DNA of 64,000 bases from Gorsachius magnificus (GCA_034008185.1 CM067109.1:30350885-30414884); one strand, 5' to 3'. Numbered from the stretch's first letter, positions 23,341 through 37,299 are shown. Notes: generated from the sequence alone by a model not told the origin. Translations and numbers: made by a program.

Positions 23341-26300
23341 GTCTGCCTGTAGGAAGCCTGGGCACGTAGCTCATGCGTGAGTCACTGAGGTGCAGAGCAT
23401 CAGGCTCACGAGCAAGACAGAGCGGAGAGGGACAGCCAGGCTGCCTTGCCTGTGGTTGTCCCCCTCAGTCTGACGGATGCCAGTCAAAAAGTGGGATATC
23501 GGCAAGACTCTCATCAGTGCTTCTATGAACAAGACAGCATGTGGCTGTGCACAGGTACTTCTGAGGATGAACTCATCCGATTTCCATGTTAGGAATGAGT
23601 GATGTGTGGACCATAATCCTGGCCTGTCTGACGCTGTGGGGAAAATCAAGGAGGGAGAAGGGAGAACTGTCTTTTCAGCTGTTTCTGAGTCCCTACCCTG
23701 GGTGGGTAGGCTGGTAGCAGAGGCAGCTTGGGGACTATTCTGCTATGCCGAATCACTGGAAGACAGCAGGCCTCCAGCTGAGCTCTCTTCTTCCCCCTTG
23801 CCAGGTCCCTCTGTTGGAAATGAAGAGCCCAAAGTGGGTACTGTTTTGATTCTCTAAGGAATGACAGCCTTTATCTTCTTGCATACGGCAGCTTTCTTAG
23901 TGTTTTGCTTGTGTAGAGATCCCACATTTCTTGTCTCAAAAATGGTTTATCTCTCAGTAGCAGTGTGGCATGAGCAACTGATTCCAAAGAAGATTTTACA
24001 GAAGCAGTGGTTATTTAGACATCACCCCAACTTTAAATTAGCCTGCAAACTAGTTGCACTTACTTATCAGCACAAAACATCAAATTAGGGATTCATTTAC
24101 CTTCATCAGGATGTTTATGGAAGCTTGATTAGAAAGGGTGGCTGCAAAATGCAAATATTAATTTTGAAATCTCATAACATGAACCTAATATCCTTCTGAA
24201 TTATTCAGCGGGACACTGTAGTATTGGTAGATGATATTTAAATTATTAACAGCATAGCTTTCCATTTCATAGGCAAGACAGTTTTTACGGGAACCTTCCC
24301 ATTTAATATGATCAGACTGATTGCATTTGTTAAGAATTCCAATCAGTACACCATAGTACAGTGTGTACTGCTAACAACAACAACAAAAAAAGTAATATAC
24401 AGAGATGTTATTCCACAATTTATACAGAATGTTCTATTTCCTAGGTTTTACTTTTAAGAAATAAAACAGCACTTGTGCCATAGTTTTTCTGTGATTTTTC
24501 TTTGTTTCAGTATTTAGTGGCTATTGCCTGAAGTGTATTACTTACACAGTACCATAAATGCACATGGTGCTTTACAGATAAGCATGCCAGATCCTATGCT
24601 GAATGATGTGTCATTCAACCAAAACAGATAGGCGTAATGTTTTGCATTTCAAAATCCACATAACTGCCTGCCTCTGTTTAGTTACTTGATTTACCATACA
24701 CATTTTTAATGCTTGTATGACTGTAGTATCTGGCCAGCCTACAAATTGATGAAATTCTACATTTCTTTATAATTTTAGACCCAAAATAGATCAGGCCCTG
24801 TAACTGCAGTGATGATCAGTGTTGGAAAACATGCCAGCTTGATTACAGCATGAAGAGATGGATACTTCATCCTGCTTTTCACAGCAAATGTCCTGCCTCA
24901 CCTTCCAGGCACTTTTCCCAGGAATCCCCGGAGGCAGAGACAGTATTTGACATCAGGATGGCCTGCAAAGTTATGCCATCCGCTGGGTAATTTTTTTTCT
25001 GATACAGACCCTAAGTGCCAAACAGCTGACCAGAGAGAAGTACAGGCTGGTATTGCGACGTGCTCCGTCAGGCACCACTGCGGTGCCCCACTCATGCAGC
25101 ATCAGCAAGAGGCTCTATGCAGTTTGCCGTCGCTGACCACCGAAGAGTACTATGTCTGCCCCAACACATGCTGCGAGATGCCTTTGCTGGGCTGAAATTG
25201 CAGCTTCAGACACAGTTGAAGTCACCAGTGACAGAAAGCCCCACAGAAAGCCCCACAGAACTTGACTGCTACTGGGTAATCTGAAGAAAGCTGAGTTTCA
25301 GCCCCTCCCCAGTGAGAAGTGTGTCATGCTGTAGGATCCACCCTTAGTACTTTGTCACCTGCCTGCTTGGAAATGGTAGATGTGAGATCAAAAGTTAAGG
25401 CTCTGGTCCTGAAAATGCTTCGTAGTCCAACTATTCCCACTGAGGTAATTTCTGTGAGGTTTTTCTCTTCAGGCATGTGTTGGCCCAGAGCCTGAGATGT
25501 TAGAGATGGTCCTTCCAGCTTAAGGGACAAGTTACTTCTGGAGAGGAAAGCTGATCAACCTCTGCTGCTTTTGCCCTTCTGGGTCTGAGCAACGGTTTCA
25601 GCCACTGACATTAGAAGTTGGTAGTAAGAAGTTCAGCTGAAAATCCTGATTTGTGTCCGTTCACTCTGCCTTTAACAAAAAAATCCCATTGTGCCAAGTA
25701 GGATGGCGCATAAATAAATAAATAACTCATAGCAGCTGTGAAGCCAGTGCTTGCCAGAACTGTATATAGCAGTTCCCAGAGACCACTGGGAAGTTGTAGA
25801 GGAAAAACAGTTTTAAAATAACATTTTAAAGTACAATTTTAAGCCAACTAATAATTTAGAATGTAAGTGCATCTGTGGATTTGTTTAAGTAGAATAAATC
25901 TGGAATAAATGGAATATTGACATCAAGCAAATATTTAAAAGGATTGATCAGAAATATACTCTTCCTCCACGCTATCCATCTTGTAAGGACTACAGATTTG
26001 GGGAAGTGATTCAGACATCATCCTGCATCTTGAAATTTGATGCAAATTCATTTCCACCCCATCCCTGATTTATAACCTGAAGGACTGTGAGTCAAAGGAT
26101 CATGAGCCTTGCTAAAGCAAGAGAAAATGTTGACTCCTGAGTATTGCATGCCTGAGTATGTAATGATAAGTGCCTTCAATTCTTATTGCAATAACCAGTT
26201 TAGGACCATTGTTTTGTTTTGTTTTTTTTTCTTAAATGCTCATTGCTTAGCAGTTCCCATTCTGACACCAATGACTGGACTCCCAAGGACTTTGTGCTTG

Positions 26301-26354
26301 ATATACATGGCTTTTCTGAAAATCTGGCCTCAGTTATGGGAGCTAAGAAGTTTC

Positions 26355-26402
26355 AAGAATTTTAATTTCTAAGAATTTAATTTAAGAATTTTAATTCTTA
26401 AA
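26355..26402. repeat. Triplicated 13-16 bp unit ending in a palindrome
   Basis: Three neighbouring copies of AAGAATTT(T)AATT begin at 26355, 26371 and 26384. The last copy sits in a perfect 10-base inverted repeat: 26381-26390 pairs with 26393-26402 across a 2-base spacer. All of it is A/T-rich apart from the single G or C in each unit. It is probably a small tandem expansion. Confidence 0.7.
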
Positions 26403-26976
26403 CTTGGCTCATAACTGAACATGAAATTATAAGAGGGTTACAGATCTCCTTAATGATACAATGAGAAATTGAAGAACTCTTGTGCTGTCCTGCCAATCAA
26501 GCCTCATGCATGTGGAAAAACCTCCAGTTGGAACTGTAAGCTTTGGAAAGGTTTCCTAATAGGGCACATTGCACAGTTCAGATGTAGGATGACTTTTACT
26601 TCCAAGCACTGGAAGAGTTGTAAGGTGTCTTGCCTTGTTCTCTGCCTGCAAGGCTGCTTTGCACCCAAATACTTTGCTTCAGTCAACCTCAGGCAGGCTC
26701 TTGGATGTCTGTTTTGCACAGATACATCAGAAATATCCATGTAAATAATTCATAGTTGTGGACGTGCCTACTCCTGTATGCTAGTTTAAACTGAGTTTAG
26801 TAATCTTTTTTCAATAAATGTATACACTTCTTTATTGCAAGAAAGAACAGTAATATTCTGTTGAAAAACCTTCACTGGGACAGGGCTTAGAAGCTGAAAG
26901 CTCCAACTTTAATGGCTGGCATGAAAGTAAAAGCTTGGGGTGGGTATCACTGGCTACTGGAAATGCAGAACTGGAT

Positions 26977-27001
26977 AGATTACACTAGCAGATTACACTA
27001 G
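26977..27001 (+). repeat. 12-bp direct repeat in tandem
   Basis: AGATTACACTAG occurs at 26977-26988 and again at 26990-27001, separated by one base. This is a minor local duplication with no visible function. Confidence 0.8.
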
Positions 27002-30000
27002 TTTTCATCTAATGGAAATTGGTGAAATATAAACTGATTCTAAATTATATTCAACATCAAATAAAATAGCAGACATGGTTCTAAAAAGGGGAGAATTTGA
27101 TTTTCCAAAAGTGACTGGTCAGTCTGAGCTGTGGATCAAACTTTGGGTACCCAACCTTGGATACTGTTAAAGAGATTTTTTTAGAGACTGAGGTCTTCTT
27201 AATGCATCTAAACTTGATACGTTAAAAATGTAGTCAAATTTGAAAATCTGTACCACTTCATTTAGTGGAGCAGTACACAAGATGCTCATGAAATGACAAA
27301 ACATTAAAACGATAAGGAAAAAAATCATTAAAGAGTAAAATAATTCTAAATTATACTACTTATTTACCTATATGAAATTTACAATCCACAGGACACATAG
27401 CCATTAAAATGTAAATGTGATATGGGATGCTTCTGAAGCTAAGAAAGAAAGCCCTGTTGCAAAGAGACATATCCCTTAGTATAAGAAATCAGTGGCTAAG
27501 TGGGGGACTTCAGGTTAGTACATAAAGATACAAGAGTTTGTGGAAAGGACTAATAGTAATAGATAAATTATTTCATGTTTTCTGCTTTTCTTGGGAGTAT
27601 ACTAATTAACTGAATACAAAAAGTATGTTGATTCCTTGGATCAAATTACACTATGAGTTATAGTTATGAGAACGGAACTGACCTGTAGTTTTTGATTTAA
27701 CAGTCCTGGTTTTAGTATGAGTGAAGGCTCAGGGTCTGAATTAATTGTTATATTAATCACGAGATAAGCTATAGATGTGCTTTTCATTAGCACTGTACAA
27801 CATTAGTTATTCAGTACATTCTGTTATGTGTACTAGTCATTCCTTAGTGACTAATTACGTTGATGATTCCTGTGATATTTGAAATGCTGATCACTTTGTT
27901 CATTGTTGCCATGAAATATGGATAACTTCATTTACAGGCTGGATGATGGTATTGCATGCTATATGGTGTAAGCTTGTAAACTTGTCTAGGATGGCTTCAA
28001 GACCATAGTGAGTCATGTTAAAAAGATCACACTGTAAGTATGTCACTCCAGCCAGTAATATACAGCCCATCATTATTTATTTTTCATACGTTATGTTCTT
28101 AACTGAAAGACAACTTAAAATTTGGAGATTTTTAATTTAATCTATTTTTTTGCATCAGTGAGGCAGCATTATTATCATGCGCAAGAGATCATTCTAGGTG
28201 GATGGAAGAAAATTGTAATTAATTGCAGTAAAATACCTATAAAATTATTTTTGAAAAATACTCTGCATAATAACATTTCAGTCTTTACTAGCCTCAAAGG
28301 AGGTGTTGAGTGTTTCACTACATATATGGGATTTTTTTTTTCTGGTGGTCTTTACTCCATTGTCTTTGAGATATTTGTCTGTAAATCTATCCTTGATTAT
28401 CAGTGATTATTTCTCATCTCAATCTTTAATTCACTAACCTAGATGTGTAATTTGTACGTGGGGTCAGAGGAAGACAACAATTTTCCATGAAAAGCTGTGA
28501 TGGCTGATGGAAATTTGAGAAACAACAACACAGATTCAGTGGGTAAGAAGCTGTAATAGGCAGTGTACAGGTGAGAAAACCAAAGTCTAATTTCTGGAGA
28601 ACCAGATCTGTGATTTCTTTCAGAATTTAATTTTGAAAGACGAACCTTCTGGCCAGTCCTCAAGTCATCGCTGCACTTTTTACCCCTTCTCGCACCAATC
28701 AAAATAAAAGAATGTTGTGAACTACTCCTTTTAGGAGCTATGTATCCTAATCTTGGCAAGCGGCATCAAAATATGCCTGTAGATACCTAGTAACTATGCT
28801 GTTGTCAGATACATATGCCATCACTAGTTTTCCCTTGGCTGGTCACAGTTTTGAAAACAGTCATAATCGTTGCTCTTGTGCTTGGTGTGGAGCCTGATGC
28901 TGTTGGAGTGTGTTGGGCATGATTTGGGCATGACTGCTAAACTCAGCGCCTTGGGACAGAGGTAGGGAGCATCTGTGGGCCTTGGTGGACCTCACTGGAG
29001 AGGGCCAGGCACTGAATTCAGCAGTAATGTTTCTGAGTTGTATCTGCACAGATGCTGAGCTGAACCAGAAGCACTCCTTAAACTGCCTGCCTCAAATCTT
29101 GGGTGTCTCTAAGATTTACTTAGCAGATTGTTTAGACAGAGGCTTGCATGGTTTGCCTGAAGCTCTGGTTATGCCTTACTTCAGAGATCTAAATCCTTTA
29201 ATGGGTCTGAGTCATAGGCTTGAATCTGTAACATGAAGGCTGTGAGCAGGCTGCTGGCTCTTTATGGGCACAAGGGTCTGGGATCACAGCCATCATCAGA
29301 TTCATGGCTTTAAACTAGTAGATGACTTGTCAGTCTTGGATGGAAAGGGTTAAATATCAGCTTCATGCTAGCTCCTGATAGACCGTATTCTATGGACTAG
29401 AATGATGCATAAGTCTGGGGCAGGTCCTCCTCTCCCCTCCTCCCCCCCATGAAGATGAATTTCACCCACGGGGAGTGGGAACTCACAAGGACTGAGATAC
29501 TGAGCAGTGGCATTTACTCATTTTCAAATGTGAGCTAAGACCAACATCTTTCCTGTGTTACACAAGGAAAGAAGGCTATTTCTAGTGCATCTGAGGATGA
29601 ATCAAATGCCATGATTACAAATCAAACAAATAATAATTAAAGAGGTAAGAATTTTATACTTTTGAAACAAGGATAAGGAGAAATTAGTCAGAGATTTCTG
29701 ATCCACTCCATATTCTGCTGGGTTTTTTTTGTTGTTGTTTAGGAGGTGACGTTTACTCACAAGCTTACACAAATGGAAACATGGCATTCATGAGTCATTG
29801 ATCTTAATGTAGTATTAGGAATGAAAACCTAATGCTTCTTGACATCTATCTTCAGGTAAGAAACCAGACTAGCCAAGGAGATGGTTCAACTTGTCTTTGA
29901 ACAAGTGTGAATAGGGAAAAGGATAATGCAGAACCTAATTAAGCAAATATGGTAAAAGATATACATGGAGAAACACAGATCACAGAACATTACTATTTTG

Positions 30001-30262
30001 GAATTGCTGTGTAACACCAAAGACCTAGCCAGTAGGCTGCAGATCAGGCTGTAGCATATGCCTTTTTTTAGAAAAAAACATGTGATGGAATGACACAGGA
30101 AAAACAGAAAACTCTCTTATGTCCAAATCATCCACAGTCTGTACAAGGCAGGATGTTCACAAGGCTCTTCTGGGCTGGTCAGAAGGAAAGGGAGTCCTTT
30201 ATCCACTCTCTGATATGCCTATGGCAATGCAGTGTGATCTGTCTGTGGTCGTGCCTGTGACC

Positions 30263-30290
30263 ACTAACTAGTAGCTACTAACTAGTAGCC
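30263..30290 (+). repeat. 14-bp tandem duplication
   Basis: ACTAACTAGTAGCT at 30263-30276 is followed directly by a copy differing only in its last base, at 30277-30290. Each copy contains the palindrome ACTAGT. It is probably a replication-slippage duplication. Confidence 0.85.
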
Positions 30291-33200
30291 TTTTGTCTTA
30301 AAGGTGGTTGCCTCACTTGTGGATTAATTTGCCAGACCCACTCTTTCTGTAGACTGTTGCTCTGAACTAGTTTGTGTTTTGGGTAGAAAGAGACAAAGGT
30401 GAAACTTTCTATGTCTTGCTCTTCCTTGCTGAGTAGAATTGCAGTCACATGATCTTGAATCCTATGGCTTTATCTATGTCGTGCTTTGTGCGTGGTGTCG
30501 GAAAAAAACTGTGAACACCGCCATTAGGATTGACTATTTTTCCTAATCCACACAACCGCTGCACTGGCTGCCTACAGGCAGTCCATGGGGAGCCTGTCTC
30601 CTGTAAGGTGCACGTCAAGATGTCCAGTAGCTCAGTAAGGTTTTGGGCATGCCTGGACATGTGGTGTACTTCATAAAGTGGCCTCTGGCTGCACCTGGGG
30701 CTGTACCTTCTGTCTGTATGAACTCTGCATTTGGACTTGAACCTTGCCTTGGGGCGTCCTTCACAAATGCAAGACAGATGTATCCTTTGTGCCTGTAGAT
30801 GGAAGGGAAAGACCTTTGCCACAGAGCAACACAAGTCTGCTTTTTACACAGCTGTATTTTACATAAATATATAAATATAGGCAGGATTTCATCTGAAACT
30901 AGCATATTCTTCATGAAGGATACTTAAAATCCCATAGAGGTTTTTTTCTGTCCCATAGGTAATATAGAAGAAGAAATTGGAATCTAATATGAAAAGCCCA
31001 TGTGATCACAACTGCTTAAGATGATCTACAGCTCTTATGTGGTATGGAAATATATTATTTATACTTCCCTTTTGTTTTTCTCCTTTTTTGTTGTAGTGTT
31101 CTTAACTGACTCTATCTTAGCCCAGTATTAGTGTTTCTAGTACATCCAGAATTACATATTTGTGGAACTTAAGTACTAAAGATGTACAATTTGTTCTTTA
31201 CAATTTGGCTCCTCTTATAATCTTCACTTATAAACCCAGATAAATAAAAGAACACATGCCTGGCTGAAATGCACAAGCCTTGCAGTTCTGCCTAATTGCT
31301 TCCTCATTGCTGTTCTTTCAACCCTTTCCCCTCCAGTTTTGTTTCAAGACTGTGAAGACATCCTCGCTTCATGTTTGGCAGATGATTGAAGGCAATTGCT
31401 AGATAAACTTGTCACCATTCAGGGGCCCTGTAAGCCAGTAGCTACCCAGCCTTCTGCATGATGCCAAGCCAAAAACTTGGCCAGAATAAATCTTGTTCCA
31501 GTTAAGTCTAATCTTTTATATGGAACATTTTCAATAAGTCAGCAGAAAAAAATTATTTTTTGTAGTTTAAATAACATGCTCAAAGTACCCTGACTAAGAA
31601 CCCAGAGAGTAATTTGTTTCAGCTCAAATGCCAGGCTTGTGCAGGTAGGCTAGCATGCTTACCAGAAGAGGAAAATGCTGAAGCAGCAGTTACAGACACT
31701 GCCAGCAGTGGGGCTATTTTTGTATGCAGATCTATGGCAACTGTCAAACTCTTCCAAGTGATGTGACTGAGTCTTGTTGACTATTGGAGAACATGGTTGA
31801 TTGGTTTCTTATAGTTTTGATTCACTAATTTTTACTCTGAAGCTTACAAACCTTAACAAGCAACACATTCAGGTTGCTTATATGTTAGTGTTTCCTATGC
31901 AGTAAATAATATATACCCTACCTGCATTTGAAGGAGAGTGAAACAGATACGCTTTTTGTATGACCTTCAAGAGGTCATGCCTTGGCCATGCCAAAAGAAT
32001 TTTGCTTAAACAGCTTCAGAAATGCACACAATTTCATCTGAAAGGTACTTTTTAAAACAGAGAAGCCTAGAAAATTTTACAAGAGAATGTTAACCTTTAA
32101 CCTGTGTTTGCATAAAGAGTACTTTAAGGGAATGAAAAGACATAGGTGTTGTATATTAGCACTAGGGCTAGAAAGGCAAAGATTTCCAATTTATATATAT
32201 AGCAAAGCCCCTGTGGCCTCCCACTCACCTGCCCCCAGGGCAAACAAACAATTCTTTAGAAAAAATGTTGTTTTTCCTGTAAGGTCTTTTGTCGGTATAG
32301 GTGTGTTGGGTAGGGCTTCATACTCTTCATACCTTCATACTCTTCCCAAGCAAATTCCTTATAGTGTAAACCTAGATGAGTATTGGATTTTTACTTGCAA
32401 TATCTGCACTTGGAGGTCATTTGCTTGTGTCATGCCTCCCTGGGACATACTTCATCCTAGTTTCCTAGCAAATATAAGATTTGATCCTTGGGTATGACCT
32501 TTTGGCTCAAATTGCCTTCTGAAGTGCTCTATTCGAGCTGATTCATCTTCTTAGTTCCTTCATTTAGTTAACTCCAAATTTTCTAGAGGATTCCTGCCAC
32601 AAATTAGATCATTTGTGAAGAGGAGCTGCCTATAATATTTCATTAATATTATATGATTCATCATTTGTTTGCTATTGCATTGGTTGCTATACAATTGCCT
32701 GCTAGAATGAACCCTTGGCTAACTGTTTCCAGTAGTCTGTCTCACCACTTATGTAAAATTTTACCGGTGTGCTGACTTCTGTACCACGGCATGGTACAGG
32801 GAAGGACAAATCTAGGTTGGGAGCTGAATCAAAGCTCTTTGGCAAATCTCTGAAGTATGGCAGAAGTGAGAGGTGGAGATCTCTGCAGAGCACATCAGAC
32901 TCAAGGCTTTGGATAAATAATATATCCAAGGCAAGCTTGTTACTTTTATACCAGCAAACGGTCCCAAGTCATTGACCCATGTGCTGGGCTGCAGTTGCCT
33001 GTGCTGCCTAATAGTTAGGAGACTCCTTGACACAACTTTCACTCTGGTAAATGTTGGCTTTCCTTGACAACTTCTGGGAGCAGTCCAGCAGCTGTTCCAA
33101 GTGCACAGTACAGCTGGGACTGCCTTTTTAAAGGAGAGGAGAGGACAAAGGGAGAGGAAGAGCTCTGCACCAATTTATTTGCAGTTTAGGGGTAGTTAGC

Positions 33201-33903
33201 ACTGGGTTTCTCTAGGGAAGATAGGAGCAAAGACCTTTTATTGCCTTAAGGACTCTGAGTGCTAGTCATGTTTCATCTCTCCTGAGGAGAACAGACAGTG
33301 CTTCACCTGCAGAAGCTGCATTTGTATTCACTGCTGTTCCTCACTTGCAGACTCACGGCACCTGATCAGTGTGGCTCTGCTAGCAGAATTGGGTACAGTA
33401 GACCTGGCCCAAGTAGCACTTCGACCTAGAACTTTTTGTTCAGGGAATGACATCTTGGATATACGTGCTGGTAGCGTGAGCCAGAGAGCTTGCTGAGTAA
33501 CTGTGACTGGTGCTTGGCCAAGCCAGTTTTGGGGAAAGGCAGGTAAAAGCCACTGCCAGTGTGGGAGGGGTGAGGGTGGCAAAATCAGCTCCCTGATCCT
33601 GGTTCTCCTGGCCTGAACTACAAGCTCTGCAAAGTTGTTCTAATCCTCAAGGCAACAAAATTTGTTTTGTCTTATTGGCTGAAAAAATGTGAACTGGCTG
33701 TGGTCAGAAGAGAAGCTGGGCATGGTAGATAGTGTAGCGTGCTTTGGACCTGATGAAGTTTATCTACAGTTTCACATGTTTTGCTTCCTGGTTGGTAGAA
33801 TTTTGGTAAGGATAGATGTTCAAATCAAAGTGACATAGGTAAGCGAGTTTAAACCTGGTTAGAGAGCCTTTGTGTAGAAAGACTAACTTCATAAAAAAAA
33901 TCA

Positions 33904-34176
33904 GTTTAGGCAGGTCCTCTGGAGATCATCTAGTCCAACCTCATAACCAAGTTGGATCAGGTGGCTCAGGGCCTGGCCCAGCTGAGGACAAGACACTTCC
34001 AAGGATGGAGATTCTCTCTCCTCTTGGGGCATCTGTGCTAGTGCTTAACCACTCCCATGGTAAACACTTTCTCCTTGTATTCTGTTAGAATTTCTTTTGC
34101 TGCAAGCTGTGACAGTAGCTTCTTGTCTCCTCATTGCGCACCTGAGGTGAGCCTGTCTTCATGTTTTCTATAGTAC
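33904..34176 (-). mobile_element. Old CR1 LINE 3' fragment, minus strand
   Basis: The plus strand reads as the antisense of a CR1 3' end. GGAGATCATCTAGTCCAACC lies at 33921-33940. Next come the counterpart of the CAGGGCC/GGCCCAG segment, AAGGATGGAGATTCTC at 34001-34016, the CACTCCCATGGTAAACA part, and CTTGTCTCCTCATTGCGCACC at 34122-34142. Similarity fades near 34176 at the GTTTTCTATA motif. It differs in subfamily from the 14.8-kb and 57-kb copies, which have AAGATCATCAAGTCCAA in the same place. No tail units and no open frame remain. Confidence 0.85.
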
Positions 34177-37100
34177 TTCTAATAACGAAAATTCTCCTTA
34201 CATGACTGTGCTGCTTTAGTCTAGTTGTTCCCGGAATGCAGGTTATCAGTTATGCAGCTCCAATGGCATATTTGCCCACTGCAGCTGTAGTTTTTCTACA
34301 ACTTTTGCAACTGAATGGATGGCAAAATAGAATGTAGCTTAGCTCATGCTGTCCTTAGCTTATACAGCCTCATCTTAAGTCACTCTAATGACATGTCATG
34401 AATATTTCCAAAAGGCAAATCTACTTTCATTGCTCCAGTAGTGAGGTCACTTATTTGAAGTGATTAATTATTATTTTAAGCTGATACTGTACCATAGAAA
34501 AGTTTCCTAGTTCAGCAGCCATTTATTATGTGCCTTTGTCCTCTTTCCAGTTCCATTCTCCATGCTGATGGGTCTCAGTAAGTTTTCAAGTGTATGTCTG
34601 GACAGGAATGGGGCAGGCCTGAGAAATAGCTGCTTTGTTCAGCAGCTTTGTTTTTTCCTGGCAAAACCTAATGGAAGTGAATACAGTCTGTCTGCAAGGC
34701 TTCTTTTTACATATTATGTTGTGTGGTTTCCCTATGGAAAATATATGGCTGGAAAGGAGAAATTGGACAGGCTGCAGAATGTCTTGTGTCGAACCTCTAG
34801 AATGCAAAGAATTTTGGAGGCTGGTTTCCTCACAGAGCTCTATATTTACCCTTCAAAATAGAAGCATCAGAAGGGAGACGGTATTTGTCATGGCTGGGTG
34901 CTATTATCTCCTTTATCCACTATTTATTGTGGGAGGTTATGACACAGCCTTATGCTATTGTAAAGGTCATTTTAGTCTCCTCACTGGGAGAAAGAGGGAA
35001 GGGGAGGGGAGAAATGGGAGGCAGAAAATGGGAGTGAGTGCTCCTAACCAAGTGAAATTACTAGTCCATTAGCAACACTGCTGCCTTTCCACTAGATTCT
35101 ATTGAGAACAAAGCAAAAGGCGGCATAGTTTCATCTTGTTTAATGCCATAGGATTAGTGATCGGTAAATAGTGGTGCTGAGAAGAGGTTTTTAACTGTAT
35201 GTGAGCACTCCACTTTTTTGCACATTGTGGTTCCTAATGGTACTCCTAGCAGACTTCAGTACCTGCTGCTTCTTATTTGGGTTAGGAGACTATATCCCAA
35301 CATTGCAGCCTTTTCTGATCTCCTAGGAGTTTTCAGTACTTTTTCATGAAAGAGGAATTGCTGTAGAGTCTGAATGTAATAATGAAAACTTCCATGTAAA
35401 TACACTCTATTTTGTAATAAAATAATTAAAAAAAGTAAAATTATGAAATCCAGCTCAGAAAAAATGACATTTTCATTTATTGATATGTATTGCTTTACAT
35501 GGAGGTCACAAAGGATTGAAAAGAGAAGCACTGAAATAATTAACCTCCTACTTAAATTACATTTATAATTCTGATAATGTTTGAAATTTGAAATGAACAT
35601 TTGGACTTGGTTTACACTCTATGAATTCTTCTACAAATCCTTAATTCTTTACCCCAGGAAACTCAAACTGTCTAAGAGCATGACTGACAATTACAAACAG
35701 CAAATAATATGATTTCAAAATGCAGTCTCCAAGGAGAAGTACATACTTGGATTAGTAAGATATTATAATTCTTTCCCAGTAGTTCTGTGCTTTGGCAAGG
35801 TATCTCCTTGGATGTTGGTAACCAGCAACTGCAGATGGGCTGGAACAGCTGAAGAGGGAATGTCTGAAGTGATTTTTACACGTAGATGTAAGTCACTCTT
35901 CTGTTTTAAATTAGTAAGATCTAAACCATCGTGGTAGCAGATGTCCGTCTCTGAGGCTAAACATTTCAGAATGGAAATCTCTTTCTGTGTGTTTCTCTCT
36001 GCATGTAAAATATAACAACACACAAACATATCTTGTCATTCTGAGAAATGTTTTCACCTACAGTGAATTGCTGGCTTATTTAGAGGAACATTGATAGTAC
36101 TAACAGCATCAATAATCCTCTTGTGCCTGAGTGGAGTAAATACTAAGGGCCTATGAATATCTCAGATAGTCAAAAGAATAATTCTTTATCTTTTTTTTTT
36201 TTGCTGTCCATACTTATTACTTTTTAAAATTAGGGGGGATATAGAGGATCATGACTTATCCTTTGGACAAAAGCTTTTCATCTGTGCATGAAAACCTAGG
36301 CTTCCCAAAGTGTGGCTGTGCTAACAGGAGCAGGGGAAGTGAATGCTGGAAGATATATACATCAAAATAATTAGGATTTCAGCCTGAGGTCTATTGCAGA
36401 GACAATATTTTCCCAGAGAGCTTTCAAAGGTTCAAAAGGCATTGATTGTTAGATTATTTGAGAAGATGACTTGTATTTCAACAACACACAATACATCTCT
36501 TTTATAAATGTGTTGTTAATTTAACATTGGCATTGAAAACAATCCCTTTCTCCCTCTGCCAAATCGAACATCTTTTGTGTAGGATTAGATAAAAATACTC
36601 TGAGTATCTAAAAAAAGTTTCCACCCCACTCAGGTAATGTAAGTTTAGAGTGGATATTTCAATGCCAGTACCTGGTACTGGTATTTAGAAGTGATTAAAA
36701 ACAGTAAGTGATTAAACTTATCCCAAGATGAAGTTTCTCGTTTGCCAATTTAGGAATTAATCAGAAACATTAATCAGACCCATGTTCTTAATTTTCTCAA
36801 TCTATTCTGGAAATTGAGAACAGACCTTGTGTTTTCTAAAGATGGAGGAAGAATCTGGAAAACACAACAAAGATGGCAAAATAAATATTTTCAATATGGC
36901 AGGTTTATTATTTACTTTAAACAATACCAAAATTTATCATACTGGAGAAGAATGACTGCCTTAAAACTGAGGCTTGGGAGAGTTAACTTCAGACAGAGAC
37001 CTGAAAAAGAGATGTAGACTCACAGACCTTTATCTTACTTGCACTCATGACAGCACTCATTAGCGAGAACTGCCTGAGTGGAGTATGGTCTTTTCTGAGG

Positions 37101-37299
37101 AGTCCCCATAGCTAGTGTTAACTTGTTGTTCCTGTTTCAACCCAGGTGGTTAGATGCTGGGTGGAATCCTTAGGATTGCTGGTAGCAAGAGAGATGCCTT
37201 CAGTAAGTTACATACTTTGAGACTTTGTTTTTAATTATTATTTTTTATTAGCACAAGGTGTCTAAGTTCCATGTCTTTGAATACAGGAGAAATGGAAGG
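34177..37299. other. Unique non-coding sequence
   Basis: No gene is supported. The open frame at 34635-35072 (145 codons, plus) has no motif I recognise. A quadruplex-type motif at 34986-35009 is listed separately. An 8-base palindrome with a one-base spacer lies at 36665-36681 (CCAGTACC/GGTACTGG). A T run lies near 36190-36202. Confidence 0.5.
34986..35009 (+). other. G-quadruplex motif
   Basis: GGG at 34986-34988, GGG at 34996-34998, GGGG at 35001-35004 and GGGG at 35006-35009 are separated by loops of 7, 2 and 1 bases. This fits the G3+N1-7 pattern. It lies in a purine-rich stretch that continues to about 35040. Confidence 0.6.

Larger units (their letters stand above)
23341..33903. other. 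Unique AT-rich non-coding sequence
   Basis: No gene is supported. Open frames are short, the longest being 136 codons at 32087-32497 plus and 129 codons at 30445-30834 minus, and neither shows a recognisable domain. Small repeats within it are listed separately (26355-26402, 26977-27001, 30263-30290). A possible ancient repeat fragment lies at 24545-24600. The segments 24100-24800 and 27200-28450 are especially AT-rich and could hold conserved noncoding elements, which only alignment would show. Confidence 0.5.

Noticed and set aside
24149..24163. Octamer ATGCAAAT joined to ATTAATT, a possible POU/homeodomain site
   Set aside because: Octamers and ATTA words recur many times in this AT-rich window (for example near 6682, 12006 and 52362), so one occurrence is not evidence of function.
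30445..30834. 129-codon minus-strand open frame
   Set aside because: The peptide has no motif I recognise, and frames of this size are expected by chance in six frames of 64 kb.
32087..32497. 136-codon plus-strand open frame
   Set aside because: No family resemblance. It includes an internal short repeat (CTTCATACTCTTC twice near 32318-32345) that suggests non-coding sequence.
34635..35072. 145-codon plus-strand open frame
   Set aside because: The end is a purine-rich low-complexity stretch read as Glu/Gly/Arg, and the front has no recognisable domain.
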